Shown: positions 22,194-33,323 of the stretch, piece after piece
Layout: every line of letters starts with the position of its first letter
Numbering within the stretch: position 1 is the first letter of the stretch
From: Avena insularis
Lineage: Eukaryota > Streptophyta > Magnoliopsida > Poales > Poaceae
Assembly (NCBI GenBank): GCA_023614405.1
Contig: CM042685.1
Coordinates: forward strand, 235,827,661-235,891,660
Length of the DNA: 64,000 nt
Direction: 5' to 3'
Notes under the pieces: generated by a model
The model's database searches: none
What the model saw: the letters and a program-made list of their open reading frames with translations, nothing else
What the model was told of the DNA's origin: nothing
Made by a program: the position numbers and the translations under genes

Positions 22194-22314
22194 ATAATGG
22201 CACCATTTCTTCCCAATATCCGCACACCTCTCACCCTCCTCTCTATTTAGCCGCCACCGCATCTTCTTCTCGACCAAAAGCAACAGCAACCAAGCTAGCC
22301 CGCTAGCCGCAACC
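22194..22314 (+). promoter_or_regulatory. candidate core promoter and leader of the MULE cargo unit
   Basis: CCCCTATATAATGG at about 22190-22203 is a good TATA box. It is followed by a C/T-rich leader and, about 115 bases on, by AACCATGC at 22311-22318, a favourable start-codon context. The arrangement resembles a normal plant promoter rather than transposon filler. Confidence 0.45.
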
Positions 22315-22728
22315 ATGCAATTCAACGGCCCCACCTTCCGTCGCCCAGCCACCACACCCGAGCGGCAGTTCGGTGGTGTCATCGTCGAGAATGAACTGCG
22401 TGTGTAGGCGATTTCGAGGTGGAGGGGGCCAACGTATCTAGCACATTTCTTCCTCTCTGCCAGCTACCACCACCTCCCTAGCGGCTCGCCACGCATGTTC
22501 AGGCTCGAGCGGTACTACGACGGCAACACCGACTTGGAGATCAGCCTATACGTGCACTTCACCAACCCCTTCGACGCATTCGCACTCCTCGGGCAGGTTT
22601 TCTGGTGTGGATGCGAATTCATCGCACTCACAACCTACAACGTCTTCACCAACTTCCGTGTCATCTTCCCCTCCCCGGGCAACATGCACACCCTCCCCTA
22701 CCGCATGCCGGAGGACGACGACGAGTGA
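22315..22728 (+). pseudogene. unrecognised gene-like unit inside the MULE
   Basis: From ATG 22315 the frame reads MQFNGPTFRRPATTPERQFG and then VIVENELRV, and meets TAG at 22405-22407. The same frame stays open afterwards and ends at 22728. The 77-codon part from Met 22495 reads MFRLERYYDGNTDLEISLYV, then HFTNPFDAFALLGQVFWCGC, and later ENFxxF-like NVFTNFRVIFPSPGNMHTLP and an acidic end (PEDDDE). Base composition is GC-rich and codon-like, unlike its neighbours. I do not recognise a family. It may be a host gene fragment captured by the MULE, a MULE accessory gene, or an unknown Pooideae gene with one nonsense change or an unrecognised intron around 22400-22490. Confidence 0.45.
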
Positions 22729-24615
22729 GGGGCGAGCCCCTACCCCACAAGGAGGAGCCAAGGAGGGAAGATGGGGTGCCCGGGACGATGCCTAGTTGTT
22801 TTACTGTTTTTTTATTTGTATGCCCGAGTGTGCCCGTTTTTATTATCTAAGTTGTGTGCGTTTGTATCGTGTGCCCATCAGTTGATGAGTTTATGTAAGA
22901 CTACTATCATGTTATTTTTATCTATGTGGTTATAGTTCGTGGAAACTAAGGCTTAATATCAACGTCTAATTTCATCACTAATAAACTACACAAATGCATA
23001 AAGAAAAAGAGATAGACAAATGGGTACCCAAAGAGAAAAAAAACTACTTTGCTACTTCATAGCACGATTTATAAGAAAACTAACTTAGCTACTTGAGATA
23101 ACCACAGATAGTGCAAACTAACTTTGCTAGTTGATGCAATGATTGAGACAACTCATTTTCTTTAACACAAGAATAACATTTGAAAAAGAGAGTGCTTGCC
23201 CGTGAATAACTAAGCTCAAAGTTATATGACAATGTATTTTTGTCCATACTATCTCTCAAGTTATAGGACAATGTCGATTGACTTAATTATACTTTTTGTT
23301 TCTTCAAATGGAGGTAATGTTGTACACAAAACAAAAATTAGTTGTTATATATATTTTTTAACCATAAAAGGTGCAAGTTCCTTTCATATAAAACATAAAA
23401 AAAACATAAAATTTTAGCCAAATTTGAGATGGATTCGTTTCCTTCTTTTGACCTCAAACAACCGAAGCTTTATTGGTCACTAGATAAAATGTTCACAAAA
23501 ATTCTCAAATCAATTGGGGGAATAGAAAACCGGGCACACATGTCTACGGCCCAACTTACAACCCGATCTTTTGGGGGAATAGAAAATCAATTATGCTTCT
23601 TAGGTGGGCTTTCTTTCTCAATGGGCCAAGGGCAATAATTACTTTTTTTCTGAACTCAACGCTACCTTAACTGACGAAACTGAAGAAACTAAAATTTTGG
23701 CTAATGCCACATTCGATTCATTACGAAAAGCCAGTGTCCGTGTCATGCATCTTATGGAGCATAAATTCAAACACAAACATAACCAGTTGATCTTAAAGCA
23801 CGGCCTAACGACTAATCAACTGAAGGTAAACAATTCCTAGAGAAATTACATAGAAATAAAATGTTGCATTGATCATAACTGTCTGTTTCTTCAAACCAAC
23901 CATCTGTCTTAGGTGCTTGTTCAGTTTCTTCAGTTCCCCAATCAGTTCCTCATCTCCCGTGGAAAATTTCTCCACCGCCAGCGCTTGATTGATCTCCCGG
24001 GTTGCGCCCTCTCAAATCAATGATTCCCTCTCCAAGAAGCCTCTCAACGTATTCATCAATCCACTCAAAATGGTTACATTTCTTCAGATTCTGAAAAAGA
24101 ACACATGAACCCTAATTCCCAAATTGGTGGAAAATCGAAAAATCTGCACAAATTACAGAAAATTAACCGATGGATAACTCATATCTAACCTTTTCCGGCT
24201 CGGCCTTGCTCTCTCACTTCACAAATTCTCGCCCAAAGTTACCATTGTCCTCCTTGATTGTGACCAATCGCTTCAATGGCGCGGCGCGTGGACAGTCAGG
24301 ACATCTTGTCATGGGTACTGTCCCGTACTTAGGCCATGAGGGGCGGGAAGCTGAACTAGAGGTCGACATAAATCGTCAGGCGACCGTAGTCGCGCGTCGT
24401 CACCGGAGAAGAAGACCCAAGAAAATGGGAGCGGCAGGGGGTCGGGCGGCGGTGGCGGGCAGGCACGGGCGAGCAGGGGTGAGAGATCTGAAGCTGAGCT
24501 GGGCGAGTTGTGGGTCCCACAGCGAGGTGGATCGGCGCTGAGGTGGATAAGTTGTGGGTCCCGCTCAGCGCACATAATCCAAACTTTTAACGACCTCTGC
24601 TAGCTCTTAAGGCTT
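22729..24615. other. MULE right internal and subterminal region, no gene recognised
   Basis: AT-rich to 24160 with no convincing frame. From about 24170 a GC-richer subterminal part carries GTGGGTCCCAC repeats that mirror the left end. The frames at 24170-24575 on both strands look like composition effects. Confidence 0.5.
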
Positions 24616-24730
24616 GTGTCACACATGGGCTATTTTTTCCGCGAGAAGCGTCGTTCTATAGCGATTCTTTCGAACGACGTTGTGTTTCGGTCCATTCCAA
24701 GGAAAAACGTCGCATAGGAGCTATTTGCCC
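24616..24730 (-). repeat. right terminal inverted repeat of the MULE
   Basis: Reverse complement of 5007-5121 with scattered substitutions. It ends AGGAGCTATTTGCCC. Confidence 0.9.
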
Positions 24731-24739
24731 GACAATGAG
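24731..24739. repeat. right 9-bp target-site duplication of the MULE
   Basis: GACAATGAG, differing by one transition from GACAACGAG at 4998-5006. Confidence 0.85.
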
Positions 24740-25320
24740 TGATGGTTGCCTATGTCGTGGCAGCCGCGCCTATAGGCCCCGGTAAGGTATACTGGAGCCG
24801 AATTTTGGTATATAGGGTTAGGGTTTATGCAACAACAAATCTAATTTTAAGGTTTATGTTTATCTACCGTGTATGCATGTATGTATGTATGTATGTATGT
24901 ATGTATGTATGTATGTATGTATGTATGTATGTATGTATGAAAAACAAATAATAGATGTTGATCTTAATTCCCGTGTTGAATTTTGTCGCCAACTCTGATC
25001 TTTGAGTTATACAGTTTAGCATCCGGTTCCTATTCTCGTAGAGGCATTTTAGATTGAAAATATATTTTTAGTTATAAGCGTTTTAAGGGGCGAGGGATGG
25101 TTGCCTATGTCGTGGTAGCCGCGTCTGTATGCCCCATGAGGTATACCGGAGCCAAGTTTTGGTATATAGGATTAGGGTTTATGCAGAGACAAATCTAGTT
25201 TTAAGATTTTGGTTTATCCTACAGTGCATGTATGTATGAAGAACAAATAATCGACCGTTGGTCTATATTTCGCCAACTCTGATATTTAAATTATACTCGC
25301 AGATGTATGTATTTTAGAGT
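24740..25320. repeat. imperfect tandem duplication flanking the MULE
   Basis: The segment from 24740 (GATGGTTGCCTATGTCGTGG, then AGCCGCG) is repeated from 25095 with about 85-90% identity over roughly 200 bp. Both copies include TTTTGGTATATAGG(G/A)TTAGGG, GAACAAATAAT and TCGCCAACTCTGAT, and both contain ATGTATG runs. Two shorter copies of TTTTAGA(T/G)TGAAAA(T/C)ATATTTTTAG follow. The microsatellite is expanded only in the first copy. Confidence 0.75.
24877..24939. repeat. (ATGT)n microsatellite
   Basis: About 15.75 uninterrupted ATGT units (63 bp). The matching site in the second duplicate (about 25230) has only two or three units. Confidence 0.95.
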
Positions 25321-25509
25321 GAAAACATATTTTTAGGTCCATCTTAGAGGCATTTTAGACTGAAAAAATATTCTCAGGTACAACGCAGGTGCTTAGCCTG
25401 AGTGCTTAAGAAGAAAACCGGGTTTTTTTGCCACGTTGGAATCGTACGGTGCTAAAGGAGGGGGAAGAGTGCCTAGTTTGGCTTCGATGCCTGATCGGTG
25501 CTAAAGAAA

Positions 25510-25524
25510 GTAGCCTCTCCCTTT
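25510..25524. repeat. LINE target-site duplication, 3'-side copy
   Basis: GTAGCCTCTCCCTTT here and GTAGCCGCTCCCTTT at 32077-32091 differ at one base and bracket the LINE. Confidence 0.8.
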
Positions 25525-25670
25525 TTTTTTTGAAAGATCCAGCAATTGCTGGCTTTCGATTTTGATAGAAGGTAGAATATTTACATGTTGGTATTACACC
25601 AAAGGGTAAGCAAAAAGAAAGAGTAAAAGGACTGAAAAACAAAGACTAGGACTATAGAGGCACAAAAAAA

Positions 25671-28600
25671 TCATGGTGGCTCCCAAATCAGCCTTTTGAG
25701 CCTCTTTGCTCCGGCAAAGACCCAGCTTTGGGCCTCATCGCGAACGAGCTGGACTAGGCGGCGCGGCGATGAAGACTTGTCCTTGAAGACGCGGTTGTTT
25801 CGCTCCTTCCAAAGCTCCCATGACACCAAAATGATCAAGGAGCGGATACCCTCTTTGTGCTCGCAATCGGTAGCTGTGATCATTGCCTCCCATGCATCCA
25901 GGAGCGATGAGTGCATGCTCCACGAGCGTGGAGCCAGACCGGAGCAGCGAGGCCACGCCGCAATGGCGGCCCAAAGGATGCGAGCGAAAGGGCAGTCGAG
26001 GAACAGGTGCTTGGCGGTCTCCAGGTGGCGGACGCACAACGGGCAAAAATAGCAGTTGGGCCATTCCTTCATCATGAGGCGGTCGGCACACCAAAGCCGA
26101 TTCTGCAGGAGTAGCCATGCAAACATCTTGCACTTCGCCGGCGCCCAGGTATCCCAAACTAGGCTTGGCATGACGCTACGTTGCCGCCCTTCCATCTGGA
26201 TGTTGTAAGCCGATTTTGCGGAGTACTCGCCGTTGGCTGTGAGCAGCCAACGGATGGAGTCTTGCTGGTTTGCAGTGGGAGTCGCCTCAATGTTGTGAAG
26301 CAAGCGCCAAAGCAGGAGGAACTCATCTAGAATGAGCTGCATAGGTGCGCGCCGGAGGTCCAGGACCCAGCGGTTGCTGAGGAGCGCGTCGGCGACTGAG
26401 CGGTGCTTGCGAGCCGAGTGCTTGTAGAGTAGGGGGAAGCGAGTTTTAAGGGTAGAAGAGCCTAACCACGTTGACCACCAAAAGGATGCTGTCCGGCCAT
26501 CGCCAATCGTGACTCTAGTGGCCGCGGCGAAAAGATCATGGTCGAGAGTGTCACACGGGGTGCCTAGACTAGACCATGGTCGGTCAGGAAAATGCCACTT
26601 AAGCCACAGCCATCGCAACCGTAAGGCACGCGCGAAAGCCCCAAGGTGTAGAATGCCAAGACCGCCAAAATCCATGGGAGAGCAGACAATCTGCCAGGAG
26701 ACTTTGCATTTCCCCCCAGCCATGCCATCTTCCTCAACGTCCCAAATGAAGCGCCGCCTCACTTTGTCGAAAGCTGAGATGAATTTTTGCGGCAATTTCA
26801 AAGTGGTGAGAGCGTAGATGGACAAGGAGTCCAGGACTGATCTGGTGAGCGCACGCCGTCCACCGGCATTCAAGAGCTTTCCTTTCCAAGTTGCTAACTT
26901 GGCGCTAGTCCGATCCAACGCGTATTGTAAATGCGCTAGTTTAAGCCTTCCCATAGTCAATGGTAGGCCGAGGTAGGTTATCGGGAACCCAACCCGCTGG
27001 CCATCAAAGCCACGCAGAACACTATCCAGGTCAATCCCTTGGCACCTGATAGGAGCCACCGAGCATTTGGAGAGGTTGATTCAGAGTTCCGGAAGCATCG
27101 CCGAACCTAGTCACGATGTTCAGAATAGTAGACAGCCTCCAGCGCTCCGGTTGGCGAAGATTATGGCGCATCAACAGATAAGCTGATACGTGAGGACGCT
27201 TCCCTAGCCGGCAGAGGAGGAAGGAGGCCAAGGCGATGCACGGCGTGAAGGCCGTGGAGAGGGTCGATAGCTAGGTCGAAAAGTAGGGGGGATAGTGGGT
27301 CTCCTTGCCGCAGTCCCCGATGATGACGTAGAGGGAGGCCAGCGACGCCGTTGAGAAGTACCGATGAAGAGGATGTGGTGAAGAGGAGGGAAAGCCAGTC
27401 GCGCCAACGTAGTGGGAACCCCAACCGCTGCAAGAGCTCAAGCAGATACTCCCAGGAAATCGAATCAAAGGCTTGGGCGAAGTCCAGCTTCAGCAGAAGG
27501 CAGGGCTTCTTGCGGCGATGCATTGTGCGGGCAAGGTTGCGCACATACAGGAAGTTTTCATGAATGCTCCTAGATTTTATGAACGCACTTTGTGCATCAG
27601 AGACTAGATCACACATATGCGGGGCCAGGCGCCGTGCGAGGACCTTGGAGAAGAGCTTATGAAGGAATGGATGAGGCTTATGGGCGGTAGTCTTTGACGC
27701 AGTCACCGCGCTCTTTTGGGTAGTAAGAAGACTAAGGCACGGTTTAGGCATTTGAAGCCCCCACCCGCCAAATGGTACAGATGGTCGAAAGCCGCAATGA
27801 TGTCGTTTCTAATAATGCCCCAACAACGACGATAGAAGATGCCAGTGAAGCCGTCCGGCCCTGGCGCCTTCTCGGACGGAGAGGCTTTGATGGCCTCCCA
27901 GATTTCAGCCGCGCTAAAAGGGTTGTCGAGGCCGGCAAGGTTGACCTCTGGCAGGGGCAGGTTGTCCCAGTTGATCGGCGGTGCGCTGTACGGTTGATCC
28001 AAGGATAGAAGAGAAGTGCCGGTGGAGGAGAGATGCCTTGTCATCGTGGCTAGTGTGCACCGCCGACTCGGATTGCAGAGCATGGATGTGATTCTTGCGG
28101 CGCCTGGCGTTGACCTTAAGATGAAAGAAGCGGGTGTTGGCGTCGCCATCCCTGAGCCAGGTAATACGGGAGGATTGACGCCGTCTTGCCCTCTCCACGG
28201 CGGCAAGGCCCGGAATGCGCGCTTTGAGGAGTTTGAACGGCCTCCAGCCACCGTGAGGTGACGCGTCTCTTGCGCCATGTCGAGCGAAGCACTAGCTCGG
28301 TTGCCGATGAAATCGGAAGCGGGCGTCGCTGAAATGCAGTGTGGCTCCAGCGCAATCGCGGTGCGCGAAGCTTTGCGCGGAGGCGGCGGGGGTTCTGAGT
28401 GACACCGCTGGTTCCAAGCGGAGTTGACCACCTCAAGAAAGCTCGGCGGAGGCCGTAAAGATTCAAAGCGAAAGCAGCGACGCCGGGCAAGTAATATCTA
28501 CTAGGAGCAGGGGCGTGGTCGACTGCGAGGTTGACATGGCATGCACCGCGCATGAGTGGAACAACGATTCCCATGCGACGCTGCGGAAGAACCTGTCCAA

Positions 28601-29193
28601 TCTAACCAAGGTGCAGCCGCTCATTGCTCCAGGAGAAGGCCCTGTTTTGGCAGCGCAATTCCTTGAGCTCAGCCCGGTTGATGGCAGCCCGAAACTGGCC
28701 CATGAGTCTTCTATTGAGGTTAAGGTTGTTTTTGTCTCTAGCTTCACAAATTAGGTTGAAGTCCCCGGCAATCAACCATGGTTGATTAGGGCTAGGCTGC
28801 AGCGAGCGCATCTCTTGCGTAAAAGGCCGCTTTATGCTCATCCTCGGCAGGCCCATACACCGTGGAGAGGAGAAAGGATGTTCTCGTGCAAAATGGTGAC
28901 GGTGGCAGACCGAGAAGGTTCGGAGAACACACCGTCAGTGGAGACCACAGAAGCGTCCCAAAAGACAGCGATGCCACCCCTCGTGCCCGAAGCTGGGAGG
29001 AAGAAAAAATCACGTCTAGACGGCCCCGCGATGCCGATTGCATCGGAGTCGCTAATGGAGGCTAGCTTTGTTTCCTGCACACATAAGATTGCTGCTTTGG
29101 CCATGGAGGCCATCTCGGCGACGACCTCGCGTGCGTTTCATTGTTGAGGCCTCTAGTATTCCAGCCAAGAATTCTGCAGATTGGTTCACTCAT
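25671..29193 (-). pseudogene. LINE ORF2: endonuclease and reverse transcriptase (broken)
   Basis: Starts at ATG 29193 with MSEPICRILGWNTRGLNN, the conserved beginning of plant L1 endonucleases. A shift follows, then AILCVQETKL and GGIAVFWD (endonuclease) at about 29100-28950. Further fragments cover the linker (28431-27703, with AAEIWEAIKASPSEKAPGPD and GFTGIF). The reverse transcriptase fingers and palm (27751-27161) have FSKVLARRLAPH, SDAQSAFIKSRSIHEN, LLKLDFAQAFDSISWEYLL and GLRQGDPLSPLLF. The catalytic YADD box should follow, but the sequence reads L-S-V-D-A-P and the frame is lost. The C-terminal part (27059-25671) is open for 462 codons and includes the zf-RVT pattern (F-A-W-L-L-L-Q-N-R-L, C-P-L-C, H-L-F-L-D-C). 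The enzyme would nick target DNA and copy LINE RNA. This copy cannot encode it. Confidence 0.87.
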
Positions 29194-29410
29194 TGGGTAG
29201 ACAAGGAGCACAGCATATTTTCAACGACTGAAATAAACTAAAAGACACCACCACAGCATACAAGGGGCTTGGACGATCCGCACCGTAGCAGCCCCAAGAA
29301 GATCGTCCAACTACTAAGCGAACTAAGCCACAGGCCCAACACAACTCTAACTTAAACCAGCTTAAGGCTGGTCGCCGCCGAAAACTAAAACATATTGATA
29401 ACATGGGCAA

Positions 29411-32075
29411 CTAGTGAGCCGCAGCGGCTGCAGCGCTTGCCACTTCCGCCTTGGAAGCAGCACGGAGGATGGCCTCCCAGTCGATGCGCGTGAGGAGGGC
29501 GAGGCCGTCGATGTCCACGTCATCCAGCGGCGTCTTGAAGCGCTCCACCAGACCGGACGCCGCCTTGGTGGCGCTCTGCTCAGCCGGGTCGATGGCCCCG
29601 AGCTCCTTGGCCAGACGGACAGAGGCCCTCTGCGAGACGGGGGTGGCAGAGAGTTTGGCCGATTGGCGCGTGGTGCGGCGGATGGTTGCAGGCGGCTCTA
29701 CCGGGCGAGCCAGCACGGGCGGGGACGGAGGCGAGGCCCCAAGCACCGACGCAGGCGGCACGGAGAAGAGGTCTTGCAGTAGGTCGCCGGCAGCAGTGGC
29801 AGCGTCCGCAAGGTGCAGGCCGCCCACCTGGTGCGTGACAACCTGGAGGCAAGCACCACCAGACGGCGGAGAAGGAGAGCGCCCCAGGGGCGAGCGCTGC
29901 GGGGAGCGCGCCACCCCGCCAGCCTCGCGAAGCATGGCCTCACACGAGAAGGCGAGCGGCTGATCCGAGGCAGCAGCGCAGACGGCGTCCCACTCCATCG
30001 CCATTGGATCAAATCTCTACGGAGCCCACTTCTCTAATTCAAGGTAATCAATAAGCATGAGGTCAGAGAGCGGGTCAGAAGAACAGGCTGAAACCGGGCT
30101 GGGCACGCGAGGCGGAGAAGGCGGCGAAGGAGCTGGAGCCGGCGAGTCGCTGAGCAGGAGTGTTCCGCTGACCGGGAACGCCCGCACAGGCACAGTCCCG
30201 TCCGTGGGCAGTGGAGGAGGAGGCGGAAGCTCCTCGCTGCCAGAAGGAGGGGGGATGACGCCGCCCGACGACGACGCGAGCCAGGAGGGGATCGGGAGCG
30301 ATGGCGCTCGCCGCGCAAGCCCTGGGAAGGTGTCGCGTCATGCCCGTGCTGCCCACGCTGGACGGCGCGCTCCTGGTCAGGACGACGACGCCGGCTGGAA
30401 GAGTCGTCGTCATCGTCACGACGCCGATCACCTCCGGCGCCACCGCCCAAACCGCCAGCACACAAGCTAGCAGCTGAGCCGCGACGCACGCCCTCGCCAT
30501 CAGGCACAGCCATAGCCCAGGTGTAGGGCTGCACGGCCGGGTATGGGGGCTCCTCCTCCGAGCTTGAGGAGGGGACGCCGCTTTGCCCGCATTTAGGGCG
30601 CGGCGACGCCCGCACGCGCCAGTCCTCCACCAAGTCGAGATGAACCAGCGCGTCGAAGCGAAGACCGTTGGGCGGAGGGGCCACCTGCCGGGAGGGAGGG
30701 GAGTAGCCGAGCATCTCGGCGACACGACCGGCCCCCTCCGGGAAGACGACGAAGGCGTGGCTGCTGGGGATGTGGGCTAGCTCCCAGCACCAAACCCAGC
30801 AGCTGAAAATGGCAGTGTTCTCCTGCCCGTAGGTTCTGCTGTCGAGGCGGTCCACAAGCACCCTTGGGCCGAGCACACCCTGCGCACCCTCGATGTTCCA
30901 CATGTGCAGCGGCATGCGCTTGACGCACACCCGGACATGGAACGTCCAGGTCTGATGCACCGCGTGGTCCGATTCACTCCACGGCTGCAGGAGGAAGGCG
31001 CTACCATCAACAGTAATGGTACCTAGGCGGAGCGCGTCGTCGCGGTGCTTGGGGAAGTCGAATTTGACGAAGAACGCCTCCGGGTGGTGGCGCGTCACAC
31101 GCAGCACATGCGGCGGCAGCCGCAGCCTGGCTTCAAGCTCCTTGCCAACGAGGAGCGGGTTGGCAGAGTGAAATTGCTCAACCGCCTTGACCAGGACCCC
31201 GCGGCTGCGCAAAGTGCGCAACTCATGGTCCATGAAGCGCGAGCAGGTGATCACCGTTGGCCCGGCAGACGGGCGCCGGGGGGCGGACACGGCCGAGACG
31301 CGGCGCAGCATCTCCGCAGGCGGAGGAGGGGCGGGGAAGCAGAGGCGCTCGCCGGGGGGGCGCCGAGGAACGACGGCAGAGGGTTGAGCTTCCGGACGGC
31401 GGCGGGACAGCGAAGAGGAGCCCCCCACAAAGTGCACTCGATGCAGCGAAGAGGCTCTCGACACTCAGAGCGACGGTGGTTCTTGCTGAGGCATCTGAAG
31501 CAGAGGCCGCGAAAGCGCCTTAAAAAGGCAGCGCGCGCGGCAAGCGCAGCAGGCGAGGAGCTCGTGGAGGCCTGCCGGTCTGAAGCGGGTGCCCGGGCCG
31601 AGGGGCTTGCCGCCCCAAAGGGGGGGGTGCCCCGCCGCCGGCCAAGCCTCGAAGAGACGACCACCCAATCTGGGCAAGAGGGGGTCGCCGAAGCGTTGAC
31701 GGCCGGAGAAGCGGGGCGCACTACAATCGAGCGGAGACGGGGGCGCGCCAGGGACTGTTGAGTATTAGCAGCAAGGGGGCGGACCGGTGAGTGCCCCCCG
31801 GAACACGGAAGGGAGCGGCTGCGGCAGCGCAAGCTCCGGAGCAGCTCAGCTGACCGACTGGGGTCCCAGGCAGAGGCCTCACCTACCGGACCAACGGTCC
31901 TGCGCGAGGAGCGGCCCTCCCCGAGAGCCTCCAGGTCCGCGGGCGACCGCGGCGCCATGCCGCCCGACCGGAGGTAATGGGCGAGGTCACCAGGGGATGG
32001 GGTGGCCGCCGCGACCGGAGTGGCCTGCGGCGCTTCAGTCGCTTCAGCTGCTGCCGTTAATCGGCAATAGCTCAC
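29411..32075 (-). pseudogene. LINE ORF1: zinc knuckle and DUF4283-like RNA-binding protein (broken)
   Basis: Three overlapping minus-strand frames make up one ORF1. The first (32075-31251) contains LCFRCLSKNHRRSECREPLR, a CCHC knuckle typical of plant L1 ORF1. The second (31464-30034) holds the DUF4283-like region (LLVGKELEARLRLPPHVL, FFVKFDFPKHRDDALR, WTFHVRVCVKRMPLHMWN). The third (30004-29411) is a Pro/Ser-rich tail with TTRQSAKLSA and ends at TAG 29411-29413, 217 bp before ORF2. Frame changes occur near 31380 and 30020. The first ATG at 32075 lies at the element's very end, so the true start may be a later Met. ORF1 proteins bind the element's RNA. GC content is very high, so many shadow frames exist on the plus strand. 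Confidence 0.8.
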
Positions 32076-32076
32076 C

Positions 32077-32091
32077 GTAGCCGCTCCCTTT
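32077..32091. repeat. LINE target-site duplication, 5'-side copy
   Basis: GTAGCCGCTCCCTTT, one mismatch to 25510-25524. Confidence 0.8.
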
Positions 32092-32475
32092 CAACATACA
32101 CGACGTGTCGCGTTCAACATACACGACTGCATAGTGCCTCCCCTAGTGCTTGCGTTTTCTTTCTTCGCCGGCTTTGCATCTGGAATCGGAGTATGTGGTG
32201 TAGAGAGCGGCCTGTGAGTCAGCAAGCGGTCCTAGAGAGCGGCTTGCTCGCGGGGCTGGGCGGCTGGCCGCCATGAGGAACAAGAGTCCGACGTCGTTCG
32301 ATGGTGGACGAACGCGCGCCGGAAGCCGCAACCTGCTCCATGCGACATATGTGTCCTGTGTCGACGATGAGACTCTGCCACTGAGCTACCGTGTGAATAT
32401 TGTAGCTGGACTAGAGGGAATGGCCGAGATACCGAGCAAGCTAAATTGGCTCTCGATTGAATTTTCTTAATCTTC
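32092..32475. other. unique intergenic DNA
   Basis: Contains a short duplication of TTCAACATACACGAC (32090-32104 and 32112-32126). Overlapping frames of about 60 codons on both strands show no motif. Confidence 0.5.
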
Positions 32476-32477
32476 TA

Positions 32478-32634
32478 CCCCCTCCATTTATAAAAATATA
32501 AGATGTTTTAGATTTATAAAGCAAATGTATCTAGATATCTTTTAGTGTATAAATTCACAACCTAGACACTAAAAGATGTCTAGATACATTAGCTTTACAA
32601 ATCTAAAACATTTTATATTTTTAAACAGAGAAAG
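32478..32634. mobile_element. Stowaway-type MITE
   Basis: 157 bp flanked by TA duplications (32476-32477 and 32635-32636). The left end CCCCCTCCATTTATAAAAAT and the right end, reversed (CTTTCTCTGTTTAAAAATAT), are imperfect Stowaway termini. The arms continue as near-perfect inverted repeats (ATGTTTTAGATTT; ATGTATCTAGA...TCTAGATACAT), so the whole element folds on itself. Confidence 0.88.
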
Positions 32635-32636
32635 TA

Positions 32637-33323
32637 GATTGCTATGGACCGGAAGAAGTCAGGGGTGCTTGAGCTGGGTGCTAACGAAGACATGTCTGTG
32701 ATCGAAGCACCAAAGTAGAGCATCTAGCGTTGGAGTAAACAAAGTTTAGTCAGGTGCTTCGTGATGTGGCGGCACTCACCTACATCGCGGGGACGCTAGG
32801 ATCAAAATCCCGGCTGACCGGCAGTTAGGCCATCAAATCCTGGCGTCTAATCTGGCATTGACGCAAACATATACGCGGACGCTTGGGCTTTTTTCTTCAC
32901 AGCGAGGTCCATCGAGAGACAGCAGCTACACGATTTTAGCGTCCCAAATAAGTCGTTCGGCATTGTAGGCTGAGACGTTTATCTCACAAATTAATTTTGT
33001 AGCATTTGTTTTTATCACCTAAGCGTCTATGTAAACGTTTAGGATTGCACATGCCCTAAGCAACGGTACTTAAGCACCTTGCATTATACATGCTCTATAG
33101 ACGTTTTAAGAGGCAGTTAGATCTGTTATTGTTTTGCTCTTAGTACAAACTTCAATGGTCCCGTACACTCGAGAGTGTGAATGAATACAGCCAAGGAGAA
33201 TAATATGGTGTACTTCAGTTACCATATCTGTACTGCTGTATTGCAGTCATAGGAGGATATGTTTTGCTTCGGTTACCATGAAGGTACAGATCTAATTAAT
33301 TAATTGTCACTTAAAGTCATCAA
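32637..33323. other. intergenic DNA upstream of the tRNA gene
   Basis: No open frame of note. Degenerate pieces at 32860-33110 (AGACGTTTATCTC, GTAAACGTTTAGG, AGACGTTTTAAG) look like worn repeat DNA. A duplicated TTCGGTTACCAT/TTCAGTTACCAT pair occurs at about 33214 and 33269. Confidence 0.4.

Larger units (their letters stand above)
5007..24730 (+). mobile_element. composite Mutator-like element (MULE) with nested retroelements
   Basis: The element is delimited by inverted repeats that both start GGGCAAATA and by a 9-bp target duplication with one mismatch. It spans 19,724 bp. Removing the gag-only retrotransposon and the solo LTR, each with its target duplication, leaves about 7.8 kb. The left third encodes a MuDR-type transposase in the plus direction, now broken by stops, a frameshift and both insertions. 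The right third (20718-24615) is mostly non-coding but contains a gene-like unit at 22194-22728. This copy cannot supply a working transposase. Its ends are still well matched, so it might in principle have been moved by another copy. Confidence 0.9.
25525..32076 (-). mobile_element. L1-type LINE (non-LTR retrotransposon), decayed full-length copy
   Basis: A 6.55-kb element on the minus strand. It starts at 32076, carries an ORF1 with zinc knuckle and DUF4283-like domain, then an ORF2 with endonuclease, reverse transcriptase and a C-terminal zinc-binding domain. It ends in a short A-tract, visible as a T run at 25522-25531. A 15-bp imperfect target duplication surrounds it. Because the duplication lies at the start of ORF1, the copy is near full length. 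Both ORFs contain frameshifts. Confidence 0.88.

Noticed and set aside
22315..22728. Assigning the MULE cargo unit to a Ulp1-type protease, as in some MULEs
   Set aside because: No catalytic His, Asp or Cys context of the C48 family is visible and the reading is too short.
24739..24951. A frame ending in repeated MYVC residues
   Set aside because: It is translation of the (ATGT)n microsatellite.
30057..31761. Long plus-strand frames across the LINE ORF1 region
   Set aside because: High GC removes stop codons on both strands. The minus strand carries the zinc knuckle and DUF4283-like domain, so these are shadows.
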